64,000 nucleotides of DNA from positions 124,001-188,000 of the forward strand of contig NZ_VKKU01000001.1 of assembly GCF_007280415.1 (NCBI RefSeq). The letters are read 5' to 3'. The notes beneath the pieces are model-generated. The model did no database searches and was not told the origin of the DNA. It worked only from the letters and a program-made list of their open reading frames with translations. A program made the position numbers and the translations under genes. This stretch comes from Sphingorhabdus contaminans (GTDB lineage Bacteria; Pseudomonadota; Alphaproteobacteria; Sphingomonadales; Sphingomonadaceae). Below, one piece after another: positions 1-10,083 of this stretch; within the stretch, counting starts at the first letter, position 1, and each line of letters opens with the position of its first letter.

Positions 1-1814
1 CCCGCTTCAAGTGCTTCGAGCGATTTCATTGCCTGTTCGCGGTCGTACAGAAAGGTAAGCACATCCTTGGCAATCGGTGCAGCGGCTCGCGCTCCCCCCA
101 TACCATGTTCGATTACGACCGCGGCCCCGTAACGCGGTTGGTCGACGGGTGCAAAGCAGACGAAAAGACCGTGGTCACGATATTTCCATGCGCCCGACTG
201 GCCACGCTGCGCGCCTTCGATCCTGCGGACCTGTGCGGTTCCGGTTTTGCCTGCCATTGCAATGTTTTCGAGCTGCAGGCGGCTGCGCACAGCCGTACCG
301 GCGCCGTTGACCACAAGATCCATACCCTTGCGCACTACGTCGAGATGTTCCTGCGGAAAGGAGAGCAGGGTTGGCGCTGCGCGGTTTTTCTTGATGATTT
401 CGGGCAGCAGATTTCGCCCCGAAGCAATACGCGCCGCCATAAGGCCAAGCTGGAAGGGGCTGGAGATTATGTAGCCTTGGCCGATGACCGCATTCAATGT
501 GTCAGATTCGGTCCATTTCTGGCCGAATTTGCGCATTTTCCATTCGCTGTCGGGAACTGTGCCATAGCGTTGCGATGGAAAGGGCAGAGGGAATTCCTGT
601 CCTAGCCCGAGTTCGCGCGCGATCGGTGCAATATTGTCATAACCGATCCGACGTCCAATCGAATAGAAATAGGTATTACAGCTTTTCATGATCGCGGTCG
701 CCATATTCACCGGACCATGACGCCCCAGGCATTTGAAAACGCGATTGCCGAGGCGGTAGCCACCACCGCATGTCACGGTTTCCTCGGGATCGACCCCATG
801 TTTCAGCATTGCCAATCCGGCCATGGGTTTAAGGGTCGAACCCGGCGGATATAAACCCTGCAACGCCTTGTTGAGCATCGGAATATGATCGTCCGAATTC
901 AGCATTTTCCACTCGATACGGCCGATACCGTCCGAAAAGCTGTTGGGGTCGTAGCACGGCATGGACGCCATTGTCAGAATATCACCTGTCAGGCAGTCAA
1001 AAACGACTACGGATCCTGATTCCAAACCAAGTCGCCGGGCGGCATAATTGTGCAGGTCTATATCAATGGTGAGCTGGACCGGCTTTCCGGGAATGTCTGG
1101 ACGCGTGGTAAGTTCGCGGACAATCTTGCCGCGGGCGGTTACTTCGGTACGCTTTGCACCCGGTTCCCCTTGCAGTCTGTCTTCCAGCGTTTTTTCAAGA
1201 CCATCCTTGCCGACCTTGAAACCGGGTGTGATCAGCAAAGGGTTTTTGTTTTTCTGATATTCTTCAGCGGAAACCGTTCCGACATAGCCGATAAGATGTC
1301 CTACGGCCGCGCCGCTGGGGTAAAAACGGGAGTAGCCTTGCCGGGGGCTTACGCCAGGCAAATCCGGGAGGCGGACACTGACCGCAGCGAAGCGTTCATA
1401 GTCGAGGCCGTCTGCCACCTGCACCGGTTGAAAGCCTTGTGCCTGTTTGAGTTCCCGATTGATCCGGTCCACATCGTCGCTCGACAATGTGAGAAGCTGG
1501 GCGAGCGTGGCAATTGTCTCGTCTTTGCGGACCAGCCGGTCGGGAATGATATCAACGCGGAAATCCGCGCGATTGGTGGCGATCGGTTTGCCGTACCGGT
1601 CGATGAACCAGCCGCGGCGGGGTGGGATGATGGTCAGATTGACCCGATTGCTTTCAGCGAGAAGCTTGTACTTTTCGTTATCCGCAACCGCGATATAGGA
1701 CATGCGCGCGGCAACGGTCGCGCCAATCGCCGCCTGTACACCACCCACGAAAACAGCGCGACGGGTGAATGTGAAATCAAGCTGTCCCGATGTAACCTGC
1801 TTTTCGACTTTCAT
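1..1814 (-). CDS. mrdA: Penicillin-binding protein 2 (peptidoglycan D,D-transpeptidase), partial, 3' end outside window
   Basis: Inner-membrane transpeptidase that cross-links peptidoglycan in the elongation (Rod) complex. Translation from the ATG at 1814 gives an N-terminal cytoplasmic/membrane segment, the PBP dimerisation region with a PPRRGWFIDRYG stretch, then the three penicillin-binding motifs: S-T-L-K with nucleophile Ser326, S-C-N at 378-380, and K-T-G-T starting at Lys523. About 604 residues are in the window and the C-terminus runs off the left edge, so the end is unknown. The start overlaps the mreD stop by ATGA, making it the last visible gene of mreB-mreC-mreD-mrdA. By family convention rodA is expected next, outside the window. 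The frame is intact. Identification is very secure. Confidence 0.95.
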   Translation of the reverse strand, partial: MKVEKQVTSGQLDFTFTRRAVFVGGVQAAIGATVAARMSYIAVADNEKYKLLAESNRVNLTIIPPRRGWFIDRYGKPIATNRADFRVDIIPDRLVRKDETIATLAQLLTLSSDDVDRINRELKQAQGFQPVQVADGLDYERFAAVSVRLPDLPGVSPRQGYSRFYPSGAAVGHLIGYVGTVSAEEYQKNKNPLLITPGFKVGKDGLEKTLEDRLQGEPGAKRTEVTARGKIVRELTTRPDIPGKPVQLTIDIDLHNYAARRLGLESGSVVVFDCLTGDILTMASMPCYDPNSFSDGIGRIEWKMLNSDDHIPMLNKALQGLYPPGSTLKPMAGLAMLKHGVDPEETVTCGGGYRLGNRVFKCLGRHGPVNMATAIMKSCNTYFYSIGRRIGYDNIAPIARELGLGQEFPLPFPSQRYGTVPDSEWKMRKFGQKWTESDTLNAVIGQGYIISSPFQLGLMAARIASGRNLLPEIIKKNRAAPTLLSFPQEHLDVVRKGMDLVVNGAGTAVRSRLQLENIAMAGKTGTAQVRRIEGAQRGQSGAWKYRDHGLFVCFAPVDQPRYGAAVVIEHGMGGARAAAPIAKDVLTFLYDREQAMKSLEALEA

Positions 1815-2365
1815 GTTGCCAATCGCCAGCTATCCAACCGTGCGCATATTCGCACGACCAGAGGATATAGCAATATGGACAGCAGCATTTGCGGTAACAG
1901 AATGATCGGGTCCGAAGCAGCATGAGCCATGCCCGCTATCCACAAACCGCCGAGCAAGACGATAATGATCAAAAGAGAGGCGATAAGCCAATCCTGCATA
2001 TAATCGCGCCAAATCGCCCGGGAATCGATGACTTCGATGGCCAGCATCGCCAATGACCATAACAGCCCCGCACTACCGAAGGGCTGGCCACTGAACAGAT
2101 CGTCAACCAGCCCGAACGGCACGCCGGACCAGACGGGTAACAATCCCGGACGCATCAGGCGCCAGGCGAGAAACATCAATAAACCGAACGGTGGCAATAT
2201 CGGCTGTGTGGTCAGAAACGGCAGGGTGGTTACCATTGATGCCAGAACAATCGAGGCGATCGGAATAGCAAGCATTTTGAGCAAGGACTGTTCCCTGTCA
2301 AAGCGGCTTTCATATTCGCGGCCCGGACGCAAAGGCAGCCGGATGGCGGTAACCGGATTTTTCAC
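1811..2365 (-). CDS. mreD: Rod shape-determining protein MreD
   Basis: Small integral membrane protein of the Rod complex, 184 residues, made almost entirely of hydrophobic helices with short charged loops. The N-terminus carries a short basic cytoplasmic tail, then about five transmembrane segments including one rich in LPPFGLLMFLAW. MreD sequences are poorly conserved, so the call rests on size, topology and fixed position between mreC (ATGA overlap at 2362-2365) and mrdA (overlap at 1811-1814). It would link MreC and the PBP2/RodA synthase to MreB filaments. Co-transcription with its neighbours is almost forced by the overlaps. Confidence 0.9.
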   Translation of the reverse strand: MKNPVTAIRLPLRPGREYESRFDREQSLLKMLAIPIASIVLASMVTTLPFLTTQPILPPFGLLMFLAWRLMRPGLLPVWSGVPFGLVDDLFSGQPFGSAGLLWSLAMLAIEVIDSRAIWRDYMQDWLIASLLIIIVLLGGLWIAGMAHAASDPIILLPQMLLSILLYPLVVRICARLDSWRLAT

Positions 2366-3264
2366 TCCGCTACCTCTTGGGTCTTTCCGTCCGGAGCAAT
2401 TGCCTGTTGTTCGGCGCGCGCTTCGGCCTGATAGGCTTTCATGACGATAGCATAGGGGCTGTTTGCCGGGTCCGCTAAAGGCCGGGCCAGCGCTCCGTCG
2501 CTTGTTTTGCGAATAACACGGGCAAAGGGAATGTTCGGCTGGTACAAACCACCATTTCCGGATGTCACGATGATGTCACCGACCTTGAACGGACTTTCGC
2601 CGAGATTTAGCGGCTTGATGACTACCAAGCCATTGCCGAGACCTGTTGAAAATGCAGGTAATCCGTCTCCAACACGCATGACGGGCACTAGATTTTCGGC
2701 GTCGGTCACAAGCAATATGCGCGCGGTTGTAGGGCCTGTTTCAATGACACGACCGATAAGACCGGACGGCCCGCGAACCGGTTGCGCCCGCTCGACCCCA
2801 TAGTTGGAGCCGATAGACAATGTTGCGATCCGACGTGTGCTGGATGCAGTGGAGCTGATGAGGCGTCCCACCGCGACTTGTTCGCCCGTTTCATCTTTCA
2901 GTTTAAGCAGACCGCGCAGTCGCGCGTTCTCGACCTTTAAAGCACGAGCTTCGATCAACTTGGTGCGGCTCGCCTTCACTTCTTTTGTCAGAGCAGCATT
3001 TTTGGATGCCGCGTCAAAATAGGCGGACAAGTTTCCACCCATATCATTTCCGGTACGCCGGATGCTGTTGAAGAAACGAGCCACCGGCGCGGTAATCTCC
3101 GCCCCGGCTGCACGTAATGCCGCAAAACCTGTGGGATCAGCGACCGATATAATCAGCAACAGGGCAGCCACAACCGTTCCTGCAATCGCGATGACATAAG
3201 TCGCGAACAGGCCATACTGCGCTTTCCGGGAAAATCCGGGGCGCCGATGGGGTGGCGGCGCCAT
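2362..3264 (-). CDS. mreC: Rod shape-determining protein MreC
   Basis: Bitopic periplasmic scaffold of the elongation machinery, 300 residues from the ATG at 3264 (MAPPPHRRPGF). The reading frame is open upstream to 3348, but that part overlaps mreB and lacks family features, so the internal start is preferred. Visible parts are a short basic cytoplasmic tail, one transmembrane helix near residues 20-45, a coiled coil (DAASKNAALTKEVKASRTKL) and the two beta-barrel domains typical of MreC, with a conserved VTSGNGGLYQPNIPFARV segment. The C-terminal tail is Ala/Gln/Glu-rich. It begins 14 bases after the mreB stop and overlaps mreD by four bases. Confidence 0.92.
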   Translation of the reverse strand: MAPPPHRRPGFSRKAQYGLFATYVIAIAGTVVAALLLIISVADPTGFAALRAAGAEITAPVARFFNSIRRTGNDMGGNLSAYFDAASKNAALTKEVKASRTKLIEARALKVENARLRGLLKLKDETGEQVAVGRLISSTASSTRRIATLSIGSNYGVERAQPVRGPSGLIGRVIETGPTTARILLVTDAENLVPVMRVGDGLPAFSTGLGNGLVVIKPLNLGESPFKVGDIIVTSGNGGLYQPNIPFARVIRKTSDGALARPLADPANSPYAIVMKAYQAEARAEQQAIAPDGKTQEVAE

Positions 3265-3278
3265 GCTGAAATCCTGGA

Positions 3279-4319
<1,041 letters not shown>

Positions 4320-4481
4320 TTAATGTCCACCCAATCCAAGTCTGGTGAGAATCCTTTTGAGCGCGCCCAAAACAATCGCGCGGTCCTAGCGGAATTTGCT
4401 GTTTTTAAAAACAGGTATTTGGCTGGATTGCGAACGATTAAGGAGTCGCCTGCACGGGCCGCTTGGGCTAGGAAAGCCGAC

Positions 4482-6296
4482 ATGTCAATAAGAAGACTTC
4501 CGGAAAATCTGGTCAACCGCATCGCTGCCGGTGAAGTGGTGGAAAGACCGGCCAGTGCGTTGAAGGAACTGGTTGAAAATGCCATCGATTCCGGGGCGCG
4601 TACGATTTCAGTACGTCTTGGCGCGGGTGGCATCGATCTGATCGAAGTCACCGACAATGGCTGTGGCATGTCACCCGCCGACATGGCCCTTGCTCTGGAA
4701 CGCCACGCAACTTCCAAATTGCCGGATGAGGATATCGAACTCGTCGCTACCCTTGGCTTTCGTGGGGAAGCATTGCCTTCGATTGCCAGCGTATCGACGC
4801 TGACGCTGGAAAGCCGTGTTGGTAATGCCGAAGGATGGCGGCGTGTCGTCGATCACGGGACGCTGACCGGTGAAGGACCGGCCGCTTTGCCGCCCGGAAC
4901 TCGGGTGCGTGTCGAGAATCTTTTCGGAAAAATACCCGCTCGACGGAAATTTCTACGGAGCCCCCGTGCTGAATATGCTGCGGCACTGGACACGGTGAAA
5001 CGGCTTGCGATGGCGAGGCCCGATATCGGATTTACGGTCGAACATGATGGGCGCCGCGTGCTGTCGGTCCAGCCCGACATGGAACGCCCGGAGCGGGTGG
5101 CTGCACTGACCAGTGTAGAGCTCGTCGACAACAGTGTGGGCCTCGATTTTCAGCGCGAAAATGTACGGCTGGGGGGCATTGCCAGCTTGCCTACCTATAA
5201 CCGCGGTGTTGCCGACCATCAGTTTCTTTTCGTGAACGGCCGCCCGGTGAAGGACAAGCTTTTGATTGGCGCCGTTCGCGGCACCTATGCGGAAATGCTG
5301 GCGCGGGACCGTCATGCCGTTGTCGCCTTGTTTTTGGACCTTCCGCTGACCGAGGTCGATGTCAATGTCCACCCGGCGAAAACCGAGGTTCGTTTTCGTG
5401 AGCCTGCTCTTATTCGCGGGATGATTGTCTCGGGTCTGCGCCATGCGCTGGACCAGTCAGGCTTTCGCGCTGTTCAACGGCCCGCAGCCGATGCGTTGGC
5501 GGCATGGCAGCAAGAACCTATCCATACGGTACAGGGCAATATTTTCGCTAGCCCGCGCCCGGTCTACCAGAACAATATCCCGCCAGCCTTTCCGTCCTTA
5601 GCGGAAAAGCGAAGCAGTTTTGCAGATCTGGGCCAAATTGCGGGCGAAGACCTCGCCCCCCTGATGGGACGTGCAGCTGCTGCAACCGAAGCCGTGCCGG
5701 AAAGCCGCAAACATCCGCTCGGGGTTGCCCGTGGGCAGGTCGCGAACACCTATATCGTGGCCGAGGCGGAAGACGGGCTTGTCATTGTCGACCAGCATGC
5801 AGCGCATGAGCGCCTTGTTCTGGAACGCATGCGCAAGGCCATGACCCAGACAGGCGGCGCTGTGCCTTCGCAGGCGTTGTTGCTTCCGCAGGTGGTCGAG
5901 CTGGACGAACCCGCGTGCGACCGGTTGGAGGCCCGATTGGAGGAGCTCTCGGATTTCGGTCTTGAACTCGAACGGTTCGGCCCCGGCGCGATGCTGGTTC
6001 GTGCTACGCCCGCGATGTTGGGTGGTGGTGACGCGAAAGCGTTGGTTGAAGACCTGGCTGACGATCTGGCAGCTTATGACCATGCATTGTCGCTTAAAGA
6101 ACGCATCGACCATGTCGCGGCCACGATGGCTTGCCACGGCTCGGTACGCGCAGGGCGGGTCTTGTCCGTTCCGGAGATGAATGCACTGCTCCGTGAAATG
6201 GAAGTGACACCACATTCCGGGCAGTGCAACCATGGCCGGCCGACATGGGTCAAGCTGGCGCTGAGCGATGTGGAAAAGCTGTTCGGCCGGAAATGA
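4482..6296 (+). CDS. mutL: DNA mismatch repair protein MutL with endonuclease motif
   Basis: Couples MutS mismatch recognition to strand removal. The 604-residue protein starts at ATG 4482 (MSIRRLPENLVN). The frame is open far upstream, but that extension is only the antisense of mreB. The N-terminal GHKL ATPase domain shows ELVENAIDSG, TDNGCGM and GFRGEALPSIASVS. The C-terminal domain carries D-Q-H-A-A-H-E-R-L-V-L-E, which fits the DQHA-x2-E-x4-E nicking motif of MutL proteins from species without MutH, plus the metal-site elements ACHGS and CNHGRPT. A central Pro/Ala-rich linker joins the two. Expected to nick DNA itself in methyl-independent repair. Confidence 0.96.
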   Translation: MSIRRLPENLVNRIAAGEVVERPASALKELVENAIDSGARTISVRLGAGGIDLIEVTDNGCGMSPADMALALERHATSKLPDEDIELVATLGFRGEALPSIASVSTLTLESRVGNAEGWRRVVDHGTLTGEGPAALPPGTRVRVENLFGKIPARRKFLRSPRAEYAAALDTVKRLAMARPDIGFTVEHDGRRVLSVQPDMERPERVAALTSVELVDNSVGLDFQRENVRLGGIASLPTYNRGVADHQFLFVNGRPVKDKLLIGAVRGTYAEMLARDRHAVVALFLDLPLTEVDVNVHPAKTEVRFREPALIRGMIVSGLRHALDQSGFRAVQRPAADALAAWQQEPIHTVQGNIFASPRPVYQNNIPPAFPSLAEKRSSFADLGQIAGEDLAPLMGRAAAATEAVPESRKHPLGVARGQVANTYIVAEAEDGLVIVDQHAAHERLVLERMRKAMTQTGGAVPSQALLLPQVVELDEPACDRLEARLEELSDFGLELERFGPGAMLVRATPAMLGGGDAKALVEDLADDLAAYDHALSLKERIDHVAATMACHGSVRAGRVLSVPEMNALLREMEVTPHSGQCNHGRPTWVKLALSDVEKLFGRK

Positions 6297-6307
6297 CCGA
6301 ACAGCTT
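6276..6307 (+). terminator. Inverted repeat spanning the mutL stop codon, probable terminator
   Basis: Arms AAGCTGTTCGG (6276-6286) and CCGAACAGCTT (6297-6307) are perfect 11-bp complements around a 10-nt loop that contains the mutL TGA. The sequence CTTTCTTC follows, a weak T-rich tail. It should fold well as RNA and could end mutL transcription. The missing clean U-tract keeps confidence moderate. Confidence 0.55.
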
Positions 6308-6394
6308 CTTTCTTCAATGGCCCAAAGGCTATTTTGCAAATAGCGTAAAGGCGACCGGGCTTTCGCCATTGGCACTGATCCGCCGAGAGCAGGA

Positions 6395-6601
6395 TTAAGC
6401 GGCCCGGTATGAGGAACACGACATGCATAGCCCGCCTAAAGCTTGCTGACGCGGGAACCGTACTTCGTGCAGCGGGTCGCTGTGTTCGGGAAACAGTTCA
6501 ACATTCTTCACATTTTCAAGGCGGTCGAACAGGGTGTTGCGATCATCAATATCCCAGTTCGCCTCGATCGTAACGGCGAGTAGTGCGATGCTCCGGAACA
6601 T
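6395..6601 (-). CDS. Hypothetical small protein (68 aa), uncertain
   Basis: An open frame of 68 codons beginning 21 bases after the globin stop, on the same strand, in the only otherwise empty interval here (6308-6622). The protein starts MFRSIALLAVTIEANW and ends with a short Cys/Ser cluster (LCMSCSSYRAA). No convincing Shine-Dalgarno sequence precedes the ATG; only a weak purine run is seen. I do not recognise a family. It could be a genuine distal gene of the ychF-globin group or a chance frame. If it is not a gene, this interval holds only the mutL hairpin. Confidence 0.3.
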   Translation of the reverse strand: MFRSIALLAVTIEANWDIDDRNTLFDRLENVKNVELFPEHSDPLHEVRFPRQQALGGLCMSCSSYRAA

Positions 6602-6622
6602 GATTGCTACTGGGCGCCACTC

Positions 6623-7054
6623 TTAATGGCTATCACCCCTGCCGGCATTAGACACCATGGCTTTCGACATGCTTGCAAATGCTGCAACCATATTGTCGAC
6701 GAAGTCGGGGTCAGACGGGATTGTGTCTTTCGCGGCCTGTTGCATGGCAAGCACCCATTGGGTTGCAGTCGCAAAGTTCATGCTTTCAAGGGCGCGATGT
6801 GCCGACATGACGCAGGCACCGGGACGCTTCTCAAACCAGTCCCGGGGACCACCCATCCATGCCATAAGAAAATCGGTCAGCGATTCACGCATCGGTGAAA
6901 GATCCGTCGCATGCATGGCCCGAAGCTCCGCAAAATCGGGTTCGCTTTCCATGAGATCGTAAAAGCGATCCACCATGCGCTGTATAGGTTCGCGCCCGCC
7001 AATCCGATCAAAAGGCAGAACGGGCTTCACTGTAGGTTCGGTCTTTTCCATCAC
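6623..7054 (-). CDS. Truncated-hemoglobin-like globin (group II type)
   Basis: Heme protein of 143 residues, the size of a truncated hemoglobin with a short N-terminal extension. Typical elements are FDRIGGREPIQRMVDRFYDLME (helices A-B), a central FLMAWMGGPRDWFEKRPGACVM stretch and the following His in MSAHRALES, which fits the proximal heme ligand position. Members bind O2 or NO and are usually linked to redox or nitrosative stress; the ligand here is not predictable. It lies 50 bp after ychF on the same strand and may be co-transcribed. Two adjacent Met codons (7054, 7051) leave the exact start open. Confidence 0.75.
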   Translation of the reverse strand: MMEKTEPTVKPVLPFDRIGGREPIQRMVDRFYDLMESEPDFAELRAMHATDLSPMRESLTDFLMAWMGGPRDWFEKRPGACVMSAHRALESMNFATATQWVLAMQQAAKDTIPSDPDFVDNMVAAFASMSKAMVSNAGRGDSH

Positions 7055-7104
7055 ACAATCTCTGGCGCAAAATCCGGGTGCACGTCTTTGCGCGAGATCA
7101 AAAT

Positions 7105-8205
7105 TCAGACGTTGAACCGGAACAGCATGATGTCGCCATCCTTGACGAGATATTCCTTGCCTTCAGAGCGCCATTTGCCAGCCTCTTTCGCACCGGCCTC
7201 GCCATTATACTGGACATAGTCTTCATAGGCCATGGTCTCGGCGCGGATGAAGCCCTTTTCAAAATCGCTATGGATGACACCCGCCGCATTTGGAGCTGTT
7301 GCACCCTTTGTCACGGTCCACGCCCGCGCTTCCTTGGGGCCGACGGTGAAAAATGTGATGAGGTCCAGCAATGCGTATCCCGACCGGATCACGCGCGCCA
7401 GGCCGGTTTCTGTAAGGCCAAGGTCTTCGAGAAATACTTCACGGTCTTCTGCTGGCATTGTGGAGATTTCCGCCTCGATTGCGGCAGAGACCACGACGGC
7501 TTCGGCGCCCTCTGCCTTTGCCTTTTCAAACACCTTGGCGGACAAGGCGTTGCCATTTGCAGCGCTTCCTTCCTCCACATTGCAGACATAAAGGACAGGC
7601 TTGGCCGTCAATAACTGCGCCATGTCAAACAGGCGCTGTTCTTCGGGGTCGGCGGGAACGACCAGACGGGCGGGTTTGCCATCGCGAAGCAAATCCAGCG
7701 CACGCCCGAGCACAGCCGCAGCTGCCTTTGCTTCCTTATCACCCTGAGCGGCTTTTTTCGCGAAGTTGGGAACGCGCTTTTCAAGCGATTCGAGATCGGA
7801 CAGCATCAATTCGGTTTCGACCGTTTCGGCATCCGAGATCGGGTCGATCTTGTTGTCGACATGCTGGATATCGTCATTCTCGAAACAGCGCAGAACATGG
7901 ACGATTGCATCGACTTCGCGAATGTTGCCAAGGAACTGGTTGCCCAATCCTTCCCCTTTGGATGCGCCGCGCACCAGGCCGGCGATATCGACAAAGCCCA
8001 ACTGGGTTTCGATAATTTTCTGGCTGCCGCCAATTTTGGCGATGGTCTGCAAGCGCGGGTCCGGCACGGCGACGTTACCGATATTCGGTTCAATCGTGCA
8101 GAAGGGATAATTGGCGGCCTGCGCAGCGGCGGTCTCCGTCAGTGCGTTGAACAACGTGGACTTGCCCACATTGGGGAGCCCGACAATACCGCATTTGAAA
8201 CCCAT
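7105..8205 (-). CDS. ychF: Redox-responsive/ribosome-binding ATPase YchF (OLA1 family)
   Basis: Obg-family P-loop NTPase of 366 residues that prefers ATP and binds ribosomes. The Walker A element GLPNVGKST lies at the N-terminus, followed by switch sequence DIAGLVRGASKGEGLGNQFL and the altered G4 motif within VLYVCNVEE, which explains the loss of GTP specificity. A coiled-coil insertion sits mid-protein and a TGS domain forms the C-terminal part (FFTVGPKEARAWTVTKG to VKDGDIMLFRFNV). Pth lies about 1.9 kb away on the same strand; ychF and pth are adjacent in many proteobacteria, so the intervening genes here are insertions into an old neighbourhood. The call is certain. Confidence 0.96.
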   Translation of the reverse strand: MGFKCGIVGLPNVGKSTLFNALTETAAAQAANYPFCTIEPNIGNVAVPDPRLQTIAKIGGSQKIIETQLGFVDIAGLVRGASKGEGLGNQFLGNIREVDAIVHVLRCFENDDIQHVDNKIDPISDAETVETELMLSDLESLEKRVPNFAKKAAQGDKEAKAAAAVLGRALDLLRDGKPARLVVPADPEEQRLFDMAQLLTAKPVLYVCNVEEGSAANGNALSAKVFEKAKAEGAEAVVVSAAIEAEISTMPAEDREVFLEDLGLTETGLARVIRSGYALLDLITFFTVGPKEARAWTVTKGATAPNAAGVIHSDFEKGFIRAETMAYEDYVQYNGEAGAKEAGKWRSEGKEYLVKDGDIMLFRFNV

Positions 8206-8272
8206 GATGACCTACTCTTGACTTGAACTGGAGGAGCGCCTTTAGCGCCTGAATTCCGAAAAGGGGAGCAAA

Positions 8273-8530
8273 ATGGAACAGCTTTGGTCAGGCCTTGGTA
8301 TCTTTCTCGATTTTGCGACGATAATCGCGTCGGCTCTGGCCGCATGGTTCTGGTATCTCGCCAGCATTCAGACAATTCACCGGGTGCACGCGTCCGAGAC
8401 ATTCGATTATCATGACTTGAACAGGATCATTGTCGCCATCAACCGCAACTCTATCCGGAACCGCAGGGGCGCGTTGGCCAGCGCCTTGGTAGCTGCCCTT
8501 CTGGCGATTGATCTTGCCGTTGGCAGTTAA
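8273..8530 (+). CDS. Small membrane protein, hypothetical (85 aa)
   Basis: A short protein with an amphipathic start MEQLWSGLGIF, a hydrophobic helix at about residues 10-30, a charged middle (HDLNRIIVAINRNSIRNRRG) and a second hydrophobic stretch at the C-terminus, suggesting two membrane passes with the loop in the cytoplasm. A strong ribosome binding site, GGGGAGC, sits six bases before the ATG. It is the only forward gene between ychF and the SDR gene and is therefore transcribed alone. I do not recognise a family. The ribosome site and codon use support a real gene. Confidence 0.6.
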   Translation: MEQLWSGLGIFLDFATIIASALAAWFWYLASIQTIHRVHASETFDYHDLNRIIVAINRNSIRNRRGALASALVAALLAIDLAVGS

Positions 8531-8536
8531 CCCGGA

Positions 8537-9532
8537 TCAGTCGTGAACCGCCTTTATCCAAGGTCCAAAGGGCGAATTGCCCAGCCAGGCAATCTGGGTT
8601 TCGGCGGACACTTTGTTAATTGCCTCCTGCGGTTTCATTCCCGGATGCACCGCCCGGCGTAACGGTCTGGTTCCGGCGGGCATTGCAATTATGTCTGCGA
8701 TCGCGCGCGGCACGTCCATCGGATCCGTATTGCGGCCCGTACCGTCTTCAGTGCCCATGCGCGAAACAAGGGCAGGATAGGCGGCAGCTTGTTCGGCGGT
8801 CAGGCGGTCTTTCAGATCCTTGGCGAGTTCATTCCGGTTGACCCATACTTTGGTGGGATAGCCGCCGGGCTGGATGATGCAAATTTCCACACTGTGGGGC
8901 ACCAGTTCATACGCCATTGCCTCGCTCATGGCCTCCAGAGCGAATTTGGTGGGTGAATAATGGCCCGCAGACGGTGCGATGACGCGGCCCAATTGCGATG
9001 AAATATTGAAAATCAGGCCTTTTTTGGCTTTTCGCATGGATGGCAATACGGCTCGTGCCATCCGGTGCGGGCCGTACACATTGGTATCGAAGATCAGCTT
9101 TGTAGCTTCCATATCCTGAAGCTCGATCGGACCCGCATAGCCCACACCGGCATTGTTAATCAGCACATCCAGCGCACCACCGGCCAACCGTTCCGCCTCA
9201 GCGACGCCGGTTGCGACTTGGTCATCCGAAGTGACGTCAATCTCGATAATGGTGATGTCGAGCTTTTCCTTTTTCGCAAGGGCAGCAAGGGTATCCGCTT
9301 CGGGGCGGGGCAGGTTGCGCATGGATGCAATCACCTTCGCGCCTTTTCGGGCGTAGTGGAGAGCGCCATCAAATCCGAAACCGGATGAGCATCCCGTAAT
9401 CAAAATGGATTTCCCCTTCAGAGAGGACGCATCGGTTTGCGCATATGTAGCCGTCGCGACCGTCGAAGCGGCTGTTGCAACAACGGCGCCACCCAACAGG
9501 GTGCGGCGATCAATATTGGTATCGGTAGGCAT
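8537..9532 (-). CDS. SDR-family oxidoreductase with Tat-type signal
   Basis: Short-chain dehydrogenase of 331 residues, longer than the usual 250 because of an N-terminal export-like segment D-R-R-T-L-L-G-G followed by an Ala/Val-rich stretch ending ATYAQ, which looks like a twin-arginine signal. The NAD(P) motif TGCSSGFG, the NNAG structural motif, the Ser of NISSQLG and the catalytic Y-S-P-T-K are all present, so it should be active. A periplasmic SDR folded with its cofactor before export would fit the Tat route. Substrate unknown. It stands alone on its strand, convergent with the small membrane gene. Confidence 0.85.
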   Translation of the reverse strand: MPTDTNIDRRTLLGGAVVATAASTVATATYAQTDASSLKGKSILITGCSSGFGFDGALHYARKGAKVIASMRNLPRPEADTLAALAKKEKLDITIIEIDVTSDDQVATGVAEAERLAGGALDVLINNAGVGYAGPIELQDMEATKLIFDTNVYGPHRMARAVLPSMRKAKKGLIFNISSQLGRVIAPSAGHYSPTKFALEAMSEAMAYELVPHSVEICIIQPGGYPTKVWVNRNELAKDLKDRLTAEQAAAYPALVSRMGTEDGTGRNTDPMDVPRAIADIIAMPAGTRPLRRAVHPGMKPQEAINKVSAETQIAWLGNSPFGPWIKAVHD

Positions 9533-9581
9533 CGGGGGGATCCTCTCAAATCTGGATATGACACCCTATTATATGTGCAGC

Positions 9582-10079
9582 TTAAAGCGAGTCCATCCAG
9601 CGTTGCAGGTCAGCAGGACTATGAAGGCGGATAACCTTTACCTCATGTCCTTTTAATCGCGCTTCGGTACGCACCCTTGGTCCGCTGTTCCAACGGATCA
9701 GATAGAACAGAAATGCGATATCAAATCGCTCGGGGCAGCCTTCCGTCATGTCCGGACGGCTGCGACCGCGATAGGTCCATATTCTTTTCAACAGCCGTTT
9801 GACACACAAGGTGATGGGATAGTCCAGATAAATCACGCTGTCGGCATAGGGCAGCCGTTCCCCGAGAGTCCCCCCATAGGTTCCGTCGATAAGCCAGCGT
9901 TCATTGCCAACGATCTGGGCCAGCTTTTCGCGTAACTCGTCTTTGCTGCTCTCAACCCAGCCGGGTTTCCAGTTCAGCTGGTCCATATGATAGACGGGCA
10001 AATCCAACTTTGCGCCCAGAGCGGTTGAGAGGGTGGATTTGCCCGCGCCACAGGGGCCAATGACGAGCACACGTTGCAC
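9582..10079 (-). CDS. P-loop kinase-like protein (adenylate kinase/FlaR-like fold)
   Basis: 165 residues from a GTG at 10079; a longer frame to 10112 would overlap pth, and the GTG lies four bases past the pth stop, so it is preferred. Walker A is GPCGAGKST. The pattern PVYHMDQLNWKPGW followed by WLIDGTYGGTLGERL and YLDYPITLCVKRLLKR is typical of the family often annotated as topology modulation protein or AAA-type ATPase, built on an adenylate-kinase fold. The natural substrate is unknown. It is translationally coupled to pth. Confidence 0.75.
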   Translation of the reverse strand: MQRVLVIGPCGAGKSTLSTALGAKLDLPVYHMDQLNWKPGWVESSKDELREKLAQIVGNERWLIDGTYGGTLGERLPYADSVIYLDYPITLCVKRLLKRIWTYRGRSRPDMTEGCPERFDIAFLFYLIRWNSGPRVRTEARLKGHEVKVIRLHSPADLQRWMDSL

Positions 10080-10083
10080 GTGC

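Noticed and set aside
1050-1925. 291-codon forward frame opposite mrdA.
   Set aside because: mrdA reads clearly on the other strand with all penicillin-binding motifs; the forward frame has none.
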